Of a stretch of 44,546 nt of DNA, positions 1 to 8,411 are shown piece by piece. Positions within the stretch are counted from its first letter, which is position 1. The number at the start of each line of letters is the position of its first letter. Position numbers and translations under genes: made by a program. Origin of the DNA: CAZSLC01 sp964607675 (GTDB lineage Bacteria > Bacteroidota > Bacteroidia > Bacteroidales > UBA932). The notes beneath the pieces were generated by a model. The model was not told where the DNA came from, ran no database searches, and saw only the letters and a list, made by a program, of their open reading frames with translations. Where the stretch lies: NCBI GenBank assembly GCA_964607675.1, contig CAZSLC010000016.1:1-44546 (forward strand). The letters run 5' to 3'.

Positions 1-276
1 CCATCCGAAACGAACATTTCTCTGATTCCAGTCACTATTTGCATTGTTATTGATGATTGCTGCAATTCTACCCGCCACTTTTCCATTTTTATAGGCAAGG
101 AAATAATCTGCTTCGCAATGCTTAAAAGCAGGATTAATCTTTTTTTCTAAATTATTATATTCATCTGCTATTAAAGAGGGAACCCAAAGGGGAGAGTCTT
201 TATATAACATTTCAGGAAAATGAATAAAAACTTTAAGTAACTTTTGATTAGTTACCTTCACAATTTCGATACTCAT
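1..276 (-). CDS. N-terminal part of a GNAT-like acyltransferase family protein (cut by window edge)
   Basis: An open frame of 92 codons starts at ATG 276 and runs off the left edge, so only the N-terminus is present. The visible protein starts MSIEIVKVTNQKLLK and contains FPEMLYKDSPLWVPSL, then FLAYKNGKVAGRIAAIINN. The last motif resembles beta-strand 2 and 3 of a GNAT fold, and the whole resembles a soluble Bacteroidota family annotated as GNAT-type acetyltransferase; substrate unknown. A minus-strand -7 box TATCTTTG lies at 305-312, 29 bases upstream, which supports this start. It is divergent from lpxK. Family assignment is from memory of similar proteins; the acetyl-CoA binding motif would lie outside the window. 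Confidence 0.6.
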   Translation of the reverse strand, partial: MSIEIVKVTNQKLLKVFIHFPEMLYKDSPLWVPSLIADEYNNLEKKINPAFKHCEADYFLAYKNGKVAGRIAAIINNNANSDWNQRNVRFGW

Positions 277-304
277 TAAGTTTAGGTTAAATTAAAACTG
301 TGAG

Positions 305-312
305 CAAAGATA
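305..312 (-). promoter_or_regulatory. Bacteroidota -7 promoter box for the GNAT-like gene
   Basis: The minus strand reads TATCTTTG, matching the TAnnTTTG consensus, 29 bases before the ATG at 276. No clear -33 element is seen. Confidence 0.45.
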
Positions 313-332
313 ATTATTATTTCTTTTTTATC

Positions 333-340
333 TAACTTTG
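333..340 (+). promoter_or_regulatory. Bacteroidota -7 promoter box for lpxK
   Basis: TAACTTTG matches TAnnTTTG and ends 23 bases before the lpxK ATG. It sits back to back with the divergent box at 305-312, so both genes share a very short control region. Confidence 0.5.
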
Positions 341-363
341 TACGATTACATAAAAACAATAAT

Positions 364-1434
364 ATGTCAATAGATAGCCTTTTATTGTTTCCATATTACA
401 TCACACTTGCAATTAGGAACAAGCTCTATGATAAAAGCATCAAAAAGTCTTATAAATACGATATTCCTATAATATCTGTCGGCAACATCACAGTTGGTGG
501 CACTGGAAAAACCCCACATAGTGAACTGATAATCAAATTGCTAAAAAATGATTATAGAATTGCCCTCATATCGAGAGGTTACAAAAGGAAGTCAAAAGGA
601 TTCAGAGAGGTTCAAATAACTGATTCATATTTAGATGCAGGTGATGAACCGCTCCAAATAAAGAAGAAGTATCCAGATATCACAGTAGTGGTTGATTCAT
701 CGAGAAAAAATGCAATAGAAACACTACTCCGTAAAGATGAGGGTATCAGGCCCACTCTTATCATATTAGATGATGCATTTCAACATAGAAAGGTAACCCC
801 ATCTTTATCTATTCTTTTAGTTGATTATTCTCGCCCTATTGATGAAGACAGGCTACTTCCCATAGGAAGACTACGAGACCTTCCTTCTCAAATAGAAAGG
901 GCAAATATTATCATTGTCACCAAAGTCCCAGACCTATGTAATATTGAAGAAACAAGGTGGAGGAAGAAATTGAAGCTAACACCAGACCAATTATTGCTGT
1001 TTTCCAAAATAGTTTACCTTGATCCAAAACCATTAAGTGAGAAGGGGGACAACAGATACATATACTCAAAATCTGCTATTTTATTTACAGGAATTGCAAA
1101 CAACTCCCACCTATTACACTTAGTACAAAACAATTACATATTAAAAGGATCAATCCATTTCCCTGATCACCACTCTTTTAGCAATTCGGATATTAAAAAG
1201 ATAGATATACTCTCATCGCACAATCCCACATCAGTAATTATCACAACCGAGAAGGATGCACAAAGACTCTCAGGCAATAAATCACTCACAGAGAACCTTA
1301 TGCAAAAGCTCTTCTATCTCCCTATTGAGCCTTCCATTATTCCCACAATCAAGCCTGATCAAAAAGTAATTCAGGAAGAGATAAAAGAGATTGGGGAATC
1401 ACAATTTAAGGCTATTCTCAAAGAAAGACTTTAA
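364..1434 (+). CDS. lpxK: Tetraacyldisaccharide 4'-kinase (LpxK)
   Basis: LpxK phosphorylates the 4' position of the lipid A disaccharide precursor at the inner membrane, a late step of lipid A synthesis. The 356-residue length fits the family. Visible motifs are the P-loop VGNITVGGTGKTP (about residues 39-51), ISRGYKRKSKGF, AGDEPLQIKKKYP, ILDDAFQHRKV and the following LLVDYSRP and LLPIGRLRDLP. The N-terminal segment LLLFPYYITLAIRNKLYDK is the usual hydrophobic membrane-anchoring stretch. The start follows a -7 box and leaves a leader of under 20 bases. It ends before a shared bidirectional terminator and converges with the susD-like gene. This shows the organism makes lipid A. Confidence 0.95.
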   Translation: MSIDSLLLFPYYITLAIRNKLYDKSIKKSYKYDIPIISVGNITVGGTGKTPHSELIIKLLKNDYRIALISRGYKRKSKGFREVQITDSYLDAGDEPLQIKKKYPDITVVVDSSRKNAIETLLRKDEGIRPTLIILDDAFQHRKVTPSLSILLVDYSRPIDEDRLLPIGRLRDLPSQIERANIIIVTKVPDLCNIEETRWRKKLKLTPDQLLLFSKIVYLDPKPLSEKGDNRYIYSKSAILFTGIANNSHLLHLVQNNYILKGSIHFPDHHSFSNSDIKKIDILSSHNPTSVIITTEKDAQRLSGNKSLTENLMQKLFYLPIEPSIIPTIKPDQKVIQEEIKEIGESQFKAILKERL

Positions 1435-1450
1435 TTTATTAAACATAAAA

Positions 1451-1477
1451 AAGACCGATCCTTTTAGAACCGGTCTT
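1451..1477. terminator. Bidirectional terminator between lpxK and the susD-like gene
   Basis: AAGACCG (1451-1457) pairs with CGGTCTT (1471-1477) around a 13-base loop. On the minus strand the stem is followed by TTTTTTATG, a good U-tract for the susD-like transcript. On the plus strand it is followed by the weaker ATTATTATA. It lies between two convergent genes. Confidence 0.65.
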
Positions 1478-1498
1478 ATTATTATATAGTTATTGATA

Positions 1499-3439
1499 TT
1501 ACTCTTTGTCCCACCATACAGGGTCACTCCATATTGCATCTTTCATTGCAAGTGGATTAGAGGCCAACAATTGTGTACTGTTGTAGTTGCTCTCATGGCT
1601 ACTTTGGCTATAACGACGGAACCAATATGTAGGATCTGTTGGGCTTGAACCAACCATTTTATTGGTAGCAGTGAATTCGTAAGGTCTCTTAAAGTCAACG
1701 AAAACAACTCCAAAATTGCCAATGTTACCTGCACTATAATTGAAACGGCGCATATCATTCCAAACTTCAACATTAGGTCCTAATGAAATGACCTTTTGTT
1801 TCATCAATTCAGCCATTGTGAGTTCTCCTGCAGTTTGAGCTACAGCGGCACTTGCCATATAAGCAGCTATTTCTGCTTCATTCATAGGCATTTGGTCAGG
1901 ATTGACGGTACCTTCTGCTTTCCAACTATTAAGCTTCTTCTGCATACGATCGAAATTGGCTTTAATGCCATCAAGATATGCTTGATGAGCCGCACCTGCA
2001 TTACCTTGTCTGAGATATACTTCAGCTTTAATAAAGCACATTTCTGAATACGTAAGAATATCTGAATCAGAGTCAGGCCTTGAATAGAATAGACCTGTTC
2101 CAGCCACAGCACCTTTGTCTGCGTCAAGATAATAATACATATCGTTTACAGCTTTGCCGCTTGTTGACATACTATTAGATCTTGCATTAACATACACTGT
2201 ATCTCCAGCTCTCTTATAGTTGGTATTATTGATATAGAAATTGCCAGCTCTATAAGTAACTTTTACTTTCTCTCCATCTACAGAATATGCATGTTTACCT
2301 TGTAAACCAGCAATAAATTTGTCTCTTTCAGTAGCATCAGCAATCTTGTATTCAATTTCTTTGGTCCCTGAAGCAAGATAAGCAGCATTTATAGGACCAC
2401 TATTTTGACGAATATCTGAATACAACATATCTACCCCAATGTCCCTCTTCCATTCATATTTCAACACTTTTCCAGATTCGTCCAATGTGATATTAGACAT
2501 AATAGCTGGTACAAGTTTCGAAAGACGTGGGTCAACCACTTTTGAACCACCAGTGTATTCATTAGTCAACATATTGATAAACCATCTTGTAGTACGTTGA
2601 CCTGTTCCGTATGACAAACCGTCCCAAATTTGATTTGCTTGATAAGGGTCACCAACTGTAAAGTTTGTAGCATCTCCCTCAACATTGTAGTGTTTCATGA
2701 TGGTACTCTCTTCGTTGGATTGAGGAGCCTTTGCTAAAGCATCAAGGATAGCTTGTGGGTCATAAGCAGCTTTCTTAGATATTTTATTTAGGTAACGTGC
2801 TTTTAGACCATAACACAATTTTATCCATTTTTGAACGTCTCCACCATTCCATGTGTCACCTTTTGAAAGGGGAGTAGCTCCTCTTTCTTGAGTTTTACTG
2901 AACATTTCTATTGCCTGATCGATCTTTTGAAGACATCCAGCATAGATGACATCTCCTTGGTCATAAGGAGGGTCGTATCTTTCACCCATAGCCTCTGTGT
3001 ATGGCATTTCACCATGTAAGTCAAGCATAAGCATAAAGCCCATTGCATGAAGAGTGTACGCAGCCCCGATATAATGGTATGCGCCCTGTTCTTCAGCTCT
3101 GGCAATTAGTGGGTTCAAATTGACACCTGCACCAAGAAACCAATTTTGATAAGCAGTTGTGCACAATCCTTGAGCAGGATTCCAAGCAGCTGCCAAACCA
3201 TTTGTGTTTGATGCTGATGTAATAGTATATAGACCTGAAATAACGCTTGCACGCATTGCTGCGTTACCCCATGCATACATATAAAAGTGCTGAATCCAAG
3301 GGAGCCTCAATTCAACTGTCGCGCTCGCATCACTTGGATCGTTAGGGCTAACATTCACATCCAACCATTTGTCGCATGAGGTCAGTCCCATAACAAGAAT
3401 CAGACTTAAAGCGATTGAAAATATCTTTTTCATAATCAT
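1499..3439 (-). CDS. SusD/RagB-like outer-membrane lipoprotein (SusD_2 type)
   Basis: This is the surface nutrient-binding partner of the SusC-like receptor encoded 20 bases upstream. The signal peptide ends in a lipobox, LILVMGLTSC, so the mature protein starts at Cys about residue 22. After it comes DKWLDVNVSPNDP, typical of the SusD-like group called starch-binding associating with outer membrane (PF12771-like). Further family-like segments are HAMGFMLMLDLHGEMPYTEA, WIKLCYGLKARYLNKIS and, near the end, PNVEVWNDMRRFNYS. At 646 residues it is somewhat long for the group. Two in-frame ATGs exist (3439 and 3433); the second (MKK) is equally plausible. No ligand can be read from the sequence; neighbouring peptidases hint at peptides (inference). 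Confidence 0.9.
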   Translation of the reverse strand: MIMKKIFSIALSLILVMGLTSCDKWLDVNVSPNDPSDASATVELRLPWIQHFYMYAWGNAAMRASVISGLYTITSASNTNGLAAAWNPAQGLCTTAYQNWFLGAGVNLNPLIARAEEQGAYHYIGAAYTLHAMGFMLMLDLHGEMPYTEAMGERYDPPYDQGDVIYAGCLQKIDQAIEMFSKTQERGATPLSKGDTWNGGDVQKWIKLCYGLKARYLNKISKKAAYDPQAILDALAKAPQSNEESTIMKHYNVEGDATNFTVGDPYQANQIWDGLSYGTGQRTTRWFINMLTNEYTGGSKVVDPRLSKLVPAIMSNITLDESGKVLKYEWKRDIGVDMLYSDIRQNSGPINAAYLASGTKEIEYKIADATERDKFIAGLQGKHAYSVDGEKVKVTYRAGNFYINNTNYKRAGDTVYVNARSNSMSTSGKAVNDMYYYLDADKGAVAGTGLFYSRPDSDSDILTYSEMCFIKAEVYLRQGNAGAAHQAYLDGIKANFDRMQKKLNSWKAEGTVNPDQMPMNEAEIAAYMASAAVAQTAGELTMAELMKQKVISLGPNVEVWNDMRRFNYSAGNIGNFGVVFVDFKRPYEFTATNKMVGSSPTDPTYWFRRYSQSSHESNYNSTQLLASNPLAMKDAIWSDPVWWDKE

Positions 3440-3458
3440 AATCTGTTAATAGTATTAA

Positions 3459-6400
3459 TTAGAAAGTTAAATTAAGACCGAATGATACGCCTGCTGTAGC
3501 AGGAACACCACAATAATCAATACCCATTGATCCCGATCCACCTGTACCTGATCCTGAAACACTTACTTCTGGGTCCATCCCTTTATAATTGGTCCATAAC
3601 CAAAGGTTAGATCCTACAAGTGTAGCAGTAAGCCCTTTCAATACATTTTGACCTTTGATAAGGTTACCAAAGTCATATGATAGAGAAAGTGAACGAAGTC
3701 TCAACCAATTTGTTTTAGTCATAAAATTATATGCATTGGTTGAATAGTTATCCCAGTAATTTTGAATCATATAGTCACCTGAATAATTTGCTCCATTGAT
3801 AGTATATGTCTGTCCTCTTTCGTAGGTATAAGATTTTTGTTCATATACAGGGACCATAATAGGTTTACCATCTTTGTCCGTAGTAGTAGTACTTGGTTTT
3901 GTCCCTGTTTGAACAAGACCTTCTACAGTTACACTTTTACGATCAAGAGTTCTCATACTTTGTCCTCTTGTAGTTAAGTAGTACTCAGTACCATTGTAAA
4001 TATCACCACCAACTCTGATATCAAACAAGAATGAAAGATTCCATCCTTTATATTGCAAACTGTTATTGAAACCACCGATGAGGGTTGGCTCACGATTGCC
4101 GATAACATTGGTTGTAACTTTACTGTTTTTATAAAGGCCTGTTGCGGGATCCAAAACATATGCACCATTTTCAATCTCTTTTCCATCTTCTCCAACTTCT
4201 CTTGTCCAATAGTCCCCTGTCAAACCAAGGAAGTACCCTCCATTAGGAACAGAAGCAGCTTTCACACCACCTGTTTGAGCATCAGTAACATAGAATAAGT
4301 CAACACCTTTTAAGAAATCACCAAGGGTACCTCTGTTGCCTGAAAGGTTAAGAGTCATATCCCAATTGAAATCTCTTGTGGAAACAGGAGTACCAGTGAT
4401 TGACAACTCCATACCTTTGTTTTTAACAGAACCGCTATTCAATGTTAAGAAAATATATCCTGTTGATTGGCAAAGACGAGGAGAAGCCAATTGGTTTCTT
4501 GTTTCGCTATTGTAATATGTGAAATCAAATCCCAATCTTCCGTTGAAGAATCTAAATTCAGCACCAACTTCCCAAGAAGATTGAATTTCAGGAAGCAAAT
4601 AAGGACTACCACCAGTCCAACTATTACCTATACCTGTAAATCCATTGCTTACTATTTGTGGAGACCAAAGATAAGTATTAGTAGCATAAGCATCTGTATC
4701 TTTACCTACCTGTGCCCAAGATGCACGAACTTTACCAAATGACAAAACATCATTTTTCGGGAGAAGCTCTGTGAACACGAAACTACCTGATACAGATGGG
4801 TAAAAATATGAACGATTCTCTTTTGGAAGGGCAGAAGACCAGTCATTACGTCCAGTAACTGTCAAATATGCGATGTTTTTATAGGAAGCACGGAACTCTC
4901 CATATACACCAATAAGACGTTTTTGGGTTAAGCTTTCTGATTGAAATTTATTTTCATTGATAATATCATTCAAACTGATAATGCTACCTGTTTGGAAATC
5001 ATATCCCCAACGTGAATCTTTGTTTCTTGTTGTCGATTCGGTTGATTGACCAAGCAACAATGAGAGGTCAAAATCTCCAAATTTCTTATGGAAACTCAAC
5101 ATTAGGTTTGAAGTAAAATAGTTATAACTTGTATTACTTCTACTAAGACGGCCATTTTGATATTTTTCCAATACTGCACCACCTGGGGCAATATAAGTAT
5201 CTTGATTAGTATTATAACTGTCCAAACCAACACGATAAATAATGTCAAACCAGTCAGCCACTTTAATATTGGCATTGACAGCCCCAGTTATACGTTCTGT
5301 TCTATCTGTCAATTGGTTTTTATTGATAATCCAATATGGGTTTTCAACATCATTAGCAAGTTCTTGAAGACCCTCAAACATACGATATTTTGTACCATCT
5401 TCATTGAGCCAATGGGTCATATCATCACTACGAGACCATCCGTAAAGGGCTGTCATGGTACCATTACCACCACCACCATAAAGTCCTGATGTAGTTAAAG
5501 TTTTTTGTGTATTAGCAATAGAGTAAGCTACATTGGCTCCAACAGTGAGAATACCATATTTTTGCTCACCATTAAAACGGAAGGTAGTCTTATCATAGCC
5601 AGTTGTAGGGAGAATACCTTGTTGGTCAAACCTTGAAGCAGAGAGGTAGAAATTGTTGTTTTTGCCACCACCTGATACACTTACACTATTATCAAAAACA
5701 TTTCCTCCTTGATAAAAGTCTGCCACATTATCATAAACATTACCTGTGATAGCTTCACCCCAAGATTGAGTAGTGTAGTCACTATATACACCTGCTTGGT
5801 TATAATAACCCCTTCCGTAAACTCCTTGAATTTCAGGTAATTTATTAGCCCAAGAATAGGTATATTTTGAACTGAGGTTTACCTTTACTGTCCCCTCTTT
5901 CCCTTTCTTAGTGGTTATAATAACAACTCCGTCTGCTGCACGTGAACCGTATAGTGCAGCTGCGGCCGCTCCTTTCAATATTGACATACTTTCAATATCC
6001 TCAGGGTTAACGTCCATAACACGGTTTGAGAATGAGGTAGCTGTTTTAGTCACACCATCAGTGCCTGAGTTACCCCCATTAGGAGTTGAGTTATCATAAA
6101 TGATACCATCAACAACAAACAAAGGTTGATTGTCTCGAGACTCACTTGCAGAGTTACCTCCACGAATAATAATAGTAGAACCAGCACCAGCAGCTCCACC
6201 TGATTGAGTGACGTTTACACCAGCTACTTTTCCTGCCAAGGAATTAACGACGTTTGCAGATTTGTTTTTCAACAACTCTTTAGAATTCATCTCCGTCACA
6301 GAATAACCAAGAGCCTTACGCTCTTTTTTGATGCCCAAAGCGGTAACAACAACGTCATCCAATAACAATGCATCATCTTCCATTGTAACATCAACAACAC

Positions 6401-6689
6401 CTCTATTAGCTACACCAATTACTTGGTCCTTGTAGCCCATAGATGTAAATACCAATGTACCATTGGCGGGCACGTTGATTGAATAGGCACCATCAATGTT
6501 AGTAGCTACGCCGTTTTGAGTACCTTGTTGAAGAACAAATACCCCGACGATAGGCTGACCAGTCTTATCTATGACCTTGCCAGTTACTGTAACATTTTGT
6601 GCCATAATGCTCCCTAAAGAAAAAAGGAGAGCACACATAGTAAATATTGCAAAACGCAAATTTTTACTTAGTTTTTTTGATACGTACAT
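3459..6689 (-). CDS. SusC/RagA-like TonB-dependent outer-membrane receptor
   Basis: A 1076-residue TonB-dependent transporter of the SusC type imports oligomers across the outer membrane with its SusD partner. A signal peptide ends at SIMAQ (residue 31). A carboxypeptidase-regulatory-like domain follows (about 32-117, TVTGKVIDKTGQPIVGV), then the plug (about 118-250) with GKVAGVNVTQSGG, PLFVVDGIIYD and MSILKGAAAAALYGSRAADG, then the beta-barrel ending in a terminal Phe (GVSFGLNLTF). A minus -7 box is at 6749-6756. The first 118 residues align without gaps to the SusC-like protein at 8412, including the unusual MYVS-KLSK-LRFA start, so the two genes are paralogues at least in this part. Confidence 0.95.
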   Translation of the reverse strand: MYVSKKLSKNLRFAIFTMCALLFSLGSIMAQNVTVTGKVIDKTGQPIVGVFVLQQGTQNGVATNIDGAYSINVPANGTLVFTSMGYKDQVIGVANRGVVDVTMEDDALLLDDVVVTALGIKKERKALGYSVTEMNSKELLKNKSANVVNSLAGKVAGVNVTQSGGAAGAGSTIIIRGGNSASESRDNQPLFVVDGIIYDNSTPNGGNSGTDGVTKTATSFSNRVMDVNPEDIESMSILKGAAAAALYGSRAADGVVIITTKKGKEGTVKVNLSSKYTYSWANKLPEIQGVYGRGYYNQAGVYSDYTTQSWGEAITGNVYDNVADFYQGGNVFDNSVSVSGGGKNNNFYLSASRFDQQGILPTTGYDKTTFRFNGEQKYGILTVGANVAYSIANTQKTLTTSGLYGGGGNGTMTALYGWSRSDDMTHWLNEDGTKYRMFEGLQELANDVENPYWIINKNQLTDRTERITGAVNANIKVADWFDIIYRVGLDSYNTNQDTYIAPGGAVLEKYQNGRLSRSNTSYNYFTSNLMLSFHKKFGDFDLSLLLGQSTESTTRNKDSRWGYDFQTGSIISLNDIINENKFQSESLTQKRLIGVYGEFRASYKNIAYLTVTGRNDWSSALPKENRSYFYPSVSGSFVFTELLPKNDVLSFGKVRASWAQVGKDTDAYATNTYLWSPQIVSNGFTGIGNSWTGGSPYLLPEIQSSWEVGAEFRFFNGRLGFDFTYYNSETRNQLASPRLCQSTGYIFLTLNSGSVKNKGMELSITGTPVSTRDFNWDMTLNLSGNRGTLGDFLKGVDLFYVTDAQTGGVKAASVPNGGYFLGLTGDYWTREVGEDGKEIENGAYVLDPATGLYKNSKVTTNVIGNREPTLIGGFNNSLQYKGWNLSFLFDIRVGGDIYNGTEYYLTTRGQSMRTLDRKSVTVEGLVQTGTKPSTTTTDKDGKPIMVPVYEQKSYTYERGQTYTINGANYSGDYMIQNYWDNYSTNAYNFMTKTNWLRLRSLSLSYDFGNLIKGQNVLKGLTATLVGSNLWLWTNYKGMDPEVSVSGSGTGGSGSMGIDYCGVPATAGVSFGLNLTF

Positions 6690-6748
6690 AAATGATTTTT
6701 TAGGTTAATAAAATTTATACTAAGTGTTTTTAGCTCATTATACGGGGG

Positions 6749-6756
6749 CAAATATA
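6749..6756 (-). promoter_or_regulatory. Bacteroidota -7 promoter box for the susC-like gene at 6689
   Basis: The minus strand reads TATATTTG, an exact TAnnTTTG match, about 60 bases before the ATG. A clear -33 TTTG is not seen. Confidence 0.5.
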
Positions 6757-6846
6757 AAAATAATTGGCTGAAATCTTCAGAAAAAGGGGGATAAGATAAT
6801 ATTGGTCAAGTAAGTTTTCTAAGGTGTCATTGTTAATACCTTAATT

Positions 6847-6874
6847 GTAATGATTATATCACATAATTCATTAC
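6847..6874. promoter_or_regulatory. Imperfect inverted repeat in the susC/pepP divergent region
   Basis: GTAATGATTAT (6847-6857) pairs with ATAA and TCATTAC (6863-6874) with one bulged T and the five-base loop ATCAC. It touches a TACCTTTG box (6872-6879), a possible second plus-strand promoter. It could be an operator; function unknown. Confidence 0.3.
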
Positions 6875-6897
6875 CTTTGTCAATTATCATTGTTTTG

Positions 6898-6913
6898 CTG
6901 AAAAATTTTTCAG
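6898..6913. promoter_or_regulatory. Perfect 16-base palindrome before pepP
   Basis: CTGAAAAATTTTTCAG is an exact palindrome, followed at once by six T (6914-6919). It lies between two candidate plus-strand -7 boxes (6872-6879 and 6953-6960). It may be a regulator site or, if the upstream promoter is used, an attenuator-like hairpin; AT-rich chance cannot be excluded. Confidence 0.3.
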
Positions 6914-6952
6914 TTTTTTAAGTTTTGCCACGTCAAAGATAAAAAAATATTA

Positions 6953-6960
6953 TACATTTG
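6953..6960 (+). promoter_or_regulatory. Bacteroidota -7 promoter box for the pepP-like gene
   Basis: TACATTTG matches TAnnTTTG and ends 20 bases before the ATG at 6981. A TTTG at 6924-6927 is 25 bases upstream, longer than the usual spacing. Confidence 0.5.
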
Positions 6961-6980
6961 TTAAAATAATACTAAACGCT

Positions 6981-8372
6981 ATGTTTTCAGATACAATTTA
7001 CACATCAAGAAGAAAGAAATTAGCATTTAATGTTAAAAAAGGCATTATCCTACTTTTAGGAAATAGCGAAGCATCTATCAATTATCCCAGCAATCAGTAT
7101 CGCTTTAGACAGGACAGCACATTTAATTATTTTTTTGGATTAAAAGAGCCAGATCTTGCAGCTATTATCGACGTTGATTCAGGAGAAGAAGTTTTATTTG
7201 GCAATGATGTTGACATTGATGACATCATTTGGATGGGGCCTCAACCTCTCATCAGAGATAAAGCATTGAAGGTTGGTGTAAAGAAGAGTCTCCCTTTTTC
7301 ATCATTAGAGACATATATCAAATCAGCTGTCGCTGCAAAAAGGAAAATTCATTTTCTCCCCCCATATCGCTACCACAACATGATCCTTCTTCACAATTTG
7401 CTCGGAGTGTCCTTCGAGAAGATGAAAAATGAAGCATCTGTAGAGCTAATCAAGGCAGTTGTTGCAATGAGACTAATCAAAGAGCAGTGCGAAATTGAAG
7501 AAATAGACAAAGCATGCAACATCGGTTATGCAATGCATTTCACCGCCATGAAGATGGCCAAACTCGGCATGATAGAACAAGAGTTAGTAGGGATAATGGA
7601 AGGGATCAGCATCTCAGAAGGATTAATGCCCTCTTTCCCCATTATACTATCTCAAAATGGAGAGACGCTGCATAACCATTCGCATCACCAGATCCTAACA
7701 GATGGAAGACTTCTTGTAATAGATGCTGGTGCAGAGACAAATAGCGGCTATGTATCTGATTTCACCCGCACCCTCCCATCTTCGGGGAAATTTACCCAAA
7801 AACAAAAAGACATATATAATATAGTATCAGCTGGCAATGATTTAGGCATCGAAATGTCGAGACCTGGGATCACCTACACAGAAGTGCACCAAGCAGTATC
7901 CAGATTGATGGCACAAGGATTGGTTAACCTCGGCCTTCTAAAAGGAGATGTGGATGAAATAGTCGCAGTGGGTGCCCACTCATTATTCATGCCTCACGGG
8001 TTAGGACATAACATGGGAATGGATGTACACGATATGGAAGACCTCGGAGAGAACTATGTTGGATATGACGATAATTACAAAAGGTCAACCCAATTTGGAC
8101 TTGGTTCATTGAGGATGGGCAAGATGTTAGAAAAGGGGCATGTAATCACAGTTGAGCCTGGAATATACTTCATCCCTGCACTGATTGAAAAATGGAAAAA
8201 AGAAAATATCAATACACAATATATCAATTTTGAAAAATTGAAAGACTATTACTCCTTTGGAGGGATAAGGATTGAAGATGATATATTGATCACAGACAAC
8301 GGTTGCCGCCTTCTCGGCTCAAATAGGCTGCCTAATCATCCAGAAACTATCGAAGAATTAATGAAATCATAA
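6981..8372 (+). CDS. pepP: Xaa-Pro aminopeptidase (M24B, aminopeptidase P type)
   Basis: The enzyme removes an N-terminal residue preceding proline, using two metal ions. The 463-residue protein has the N-terminal aminopeptidase P domain (about 1-160, with NYPSNQYRFRQDSTFNYFFGL) and a C-terminal pita-bread fold. Metal ligands are visible: Asp248 in VIDAGAETNSGY, Asp260 in SDFTRTLP, a His in MPHGLGHNMGMDVHD (about 339-349), Glu in TVEPGIYFIP and Glu in GGIRIEDD. It has no signal peptide, so it should act in the cytoplasm. It is divergent from one susC-like gene, and another susC-like gene starts 39 bases after its stop with no visible promoter between, suggesting co-transcription with 8412-13647. 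Confidence 0.93.
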   Translation: MFSDTIYTSRRKKLAFNVKKGIILLLGNSEASINYPSNQYRFRQDSTFNYFFGLKEPDLAAIIDVDSGEEVLFGNDVDIDDIIWMGPQPLIRDKALKVGVKKSLPFSSLETYIKSAVAAKRKIHFLPPYRYHNMILLHNLLGVSFEKMKNEASVELIKAVVAMRLIKEQCEIEEIDKACNIGYAMHFTAMKMAKLGMIEQELVGIMEGISISEGLMPSFPIILSQNGETLHNHSHHQILTDGRLLVIDAGAETNSGYVSDFTRTLPSSGKFTQKQKDIYNIVSAGNDLGIEMSRPGITYTEVHQAVSRLMAQGLVNLGLLKGDVDEIVAVGAHSLFMPHGLGHNMGMDVHDMEDLGENYVGYDDNYKRSTQFGLGSLRMGKMLEKGHVITVEPGIYFIPALIEKWKKENINTQYINFEKLKDYYSFGGIRIEDDILITDNGCRLLGSNRLPNHPETIEELMKS

Positions 8373-8411
8373 TTTACCACATAAACAAAACCAATTATTA
8401 ATTTTTAATCT

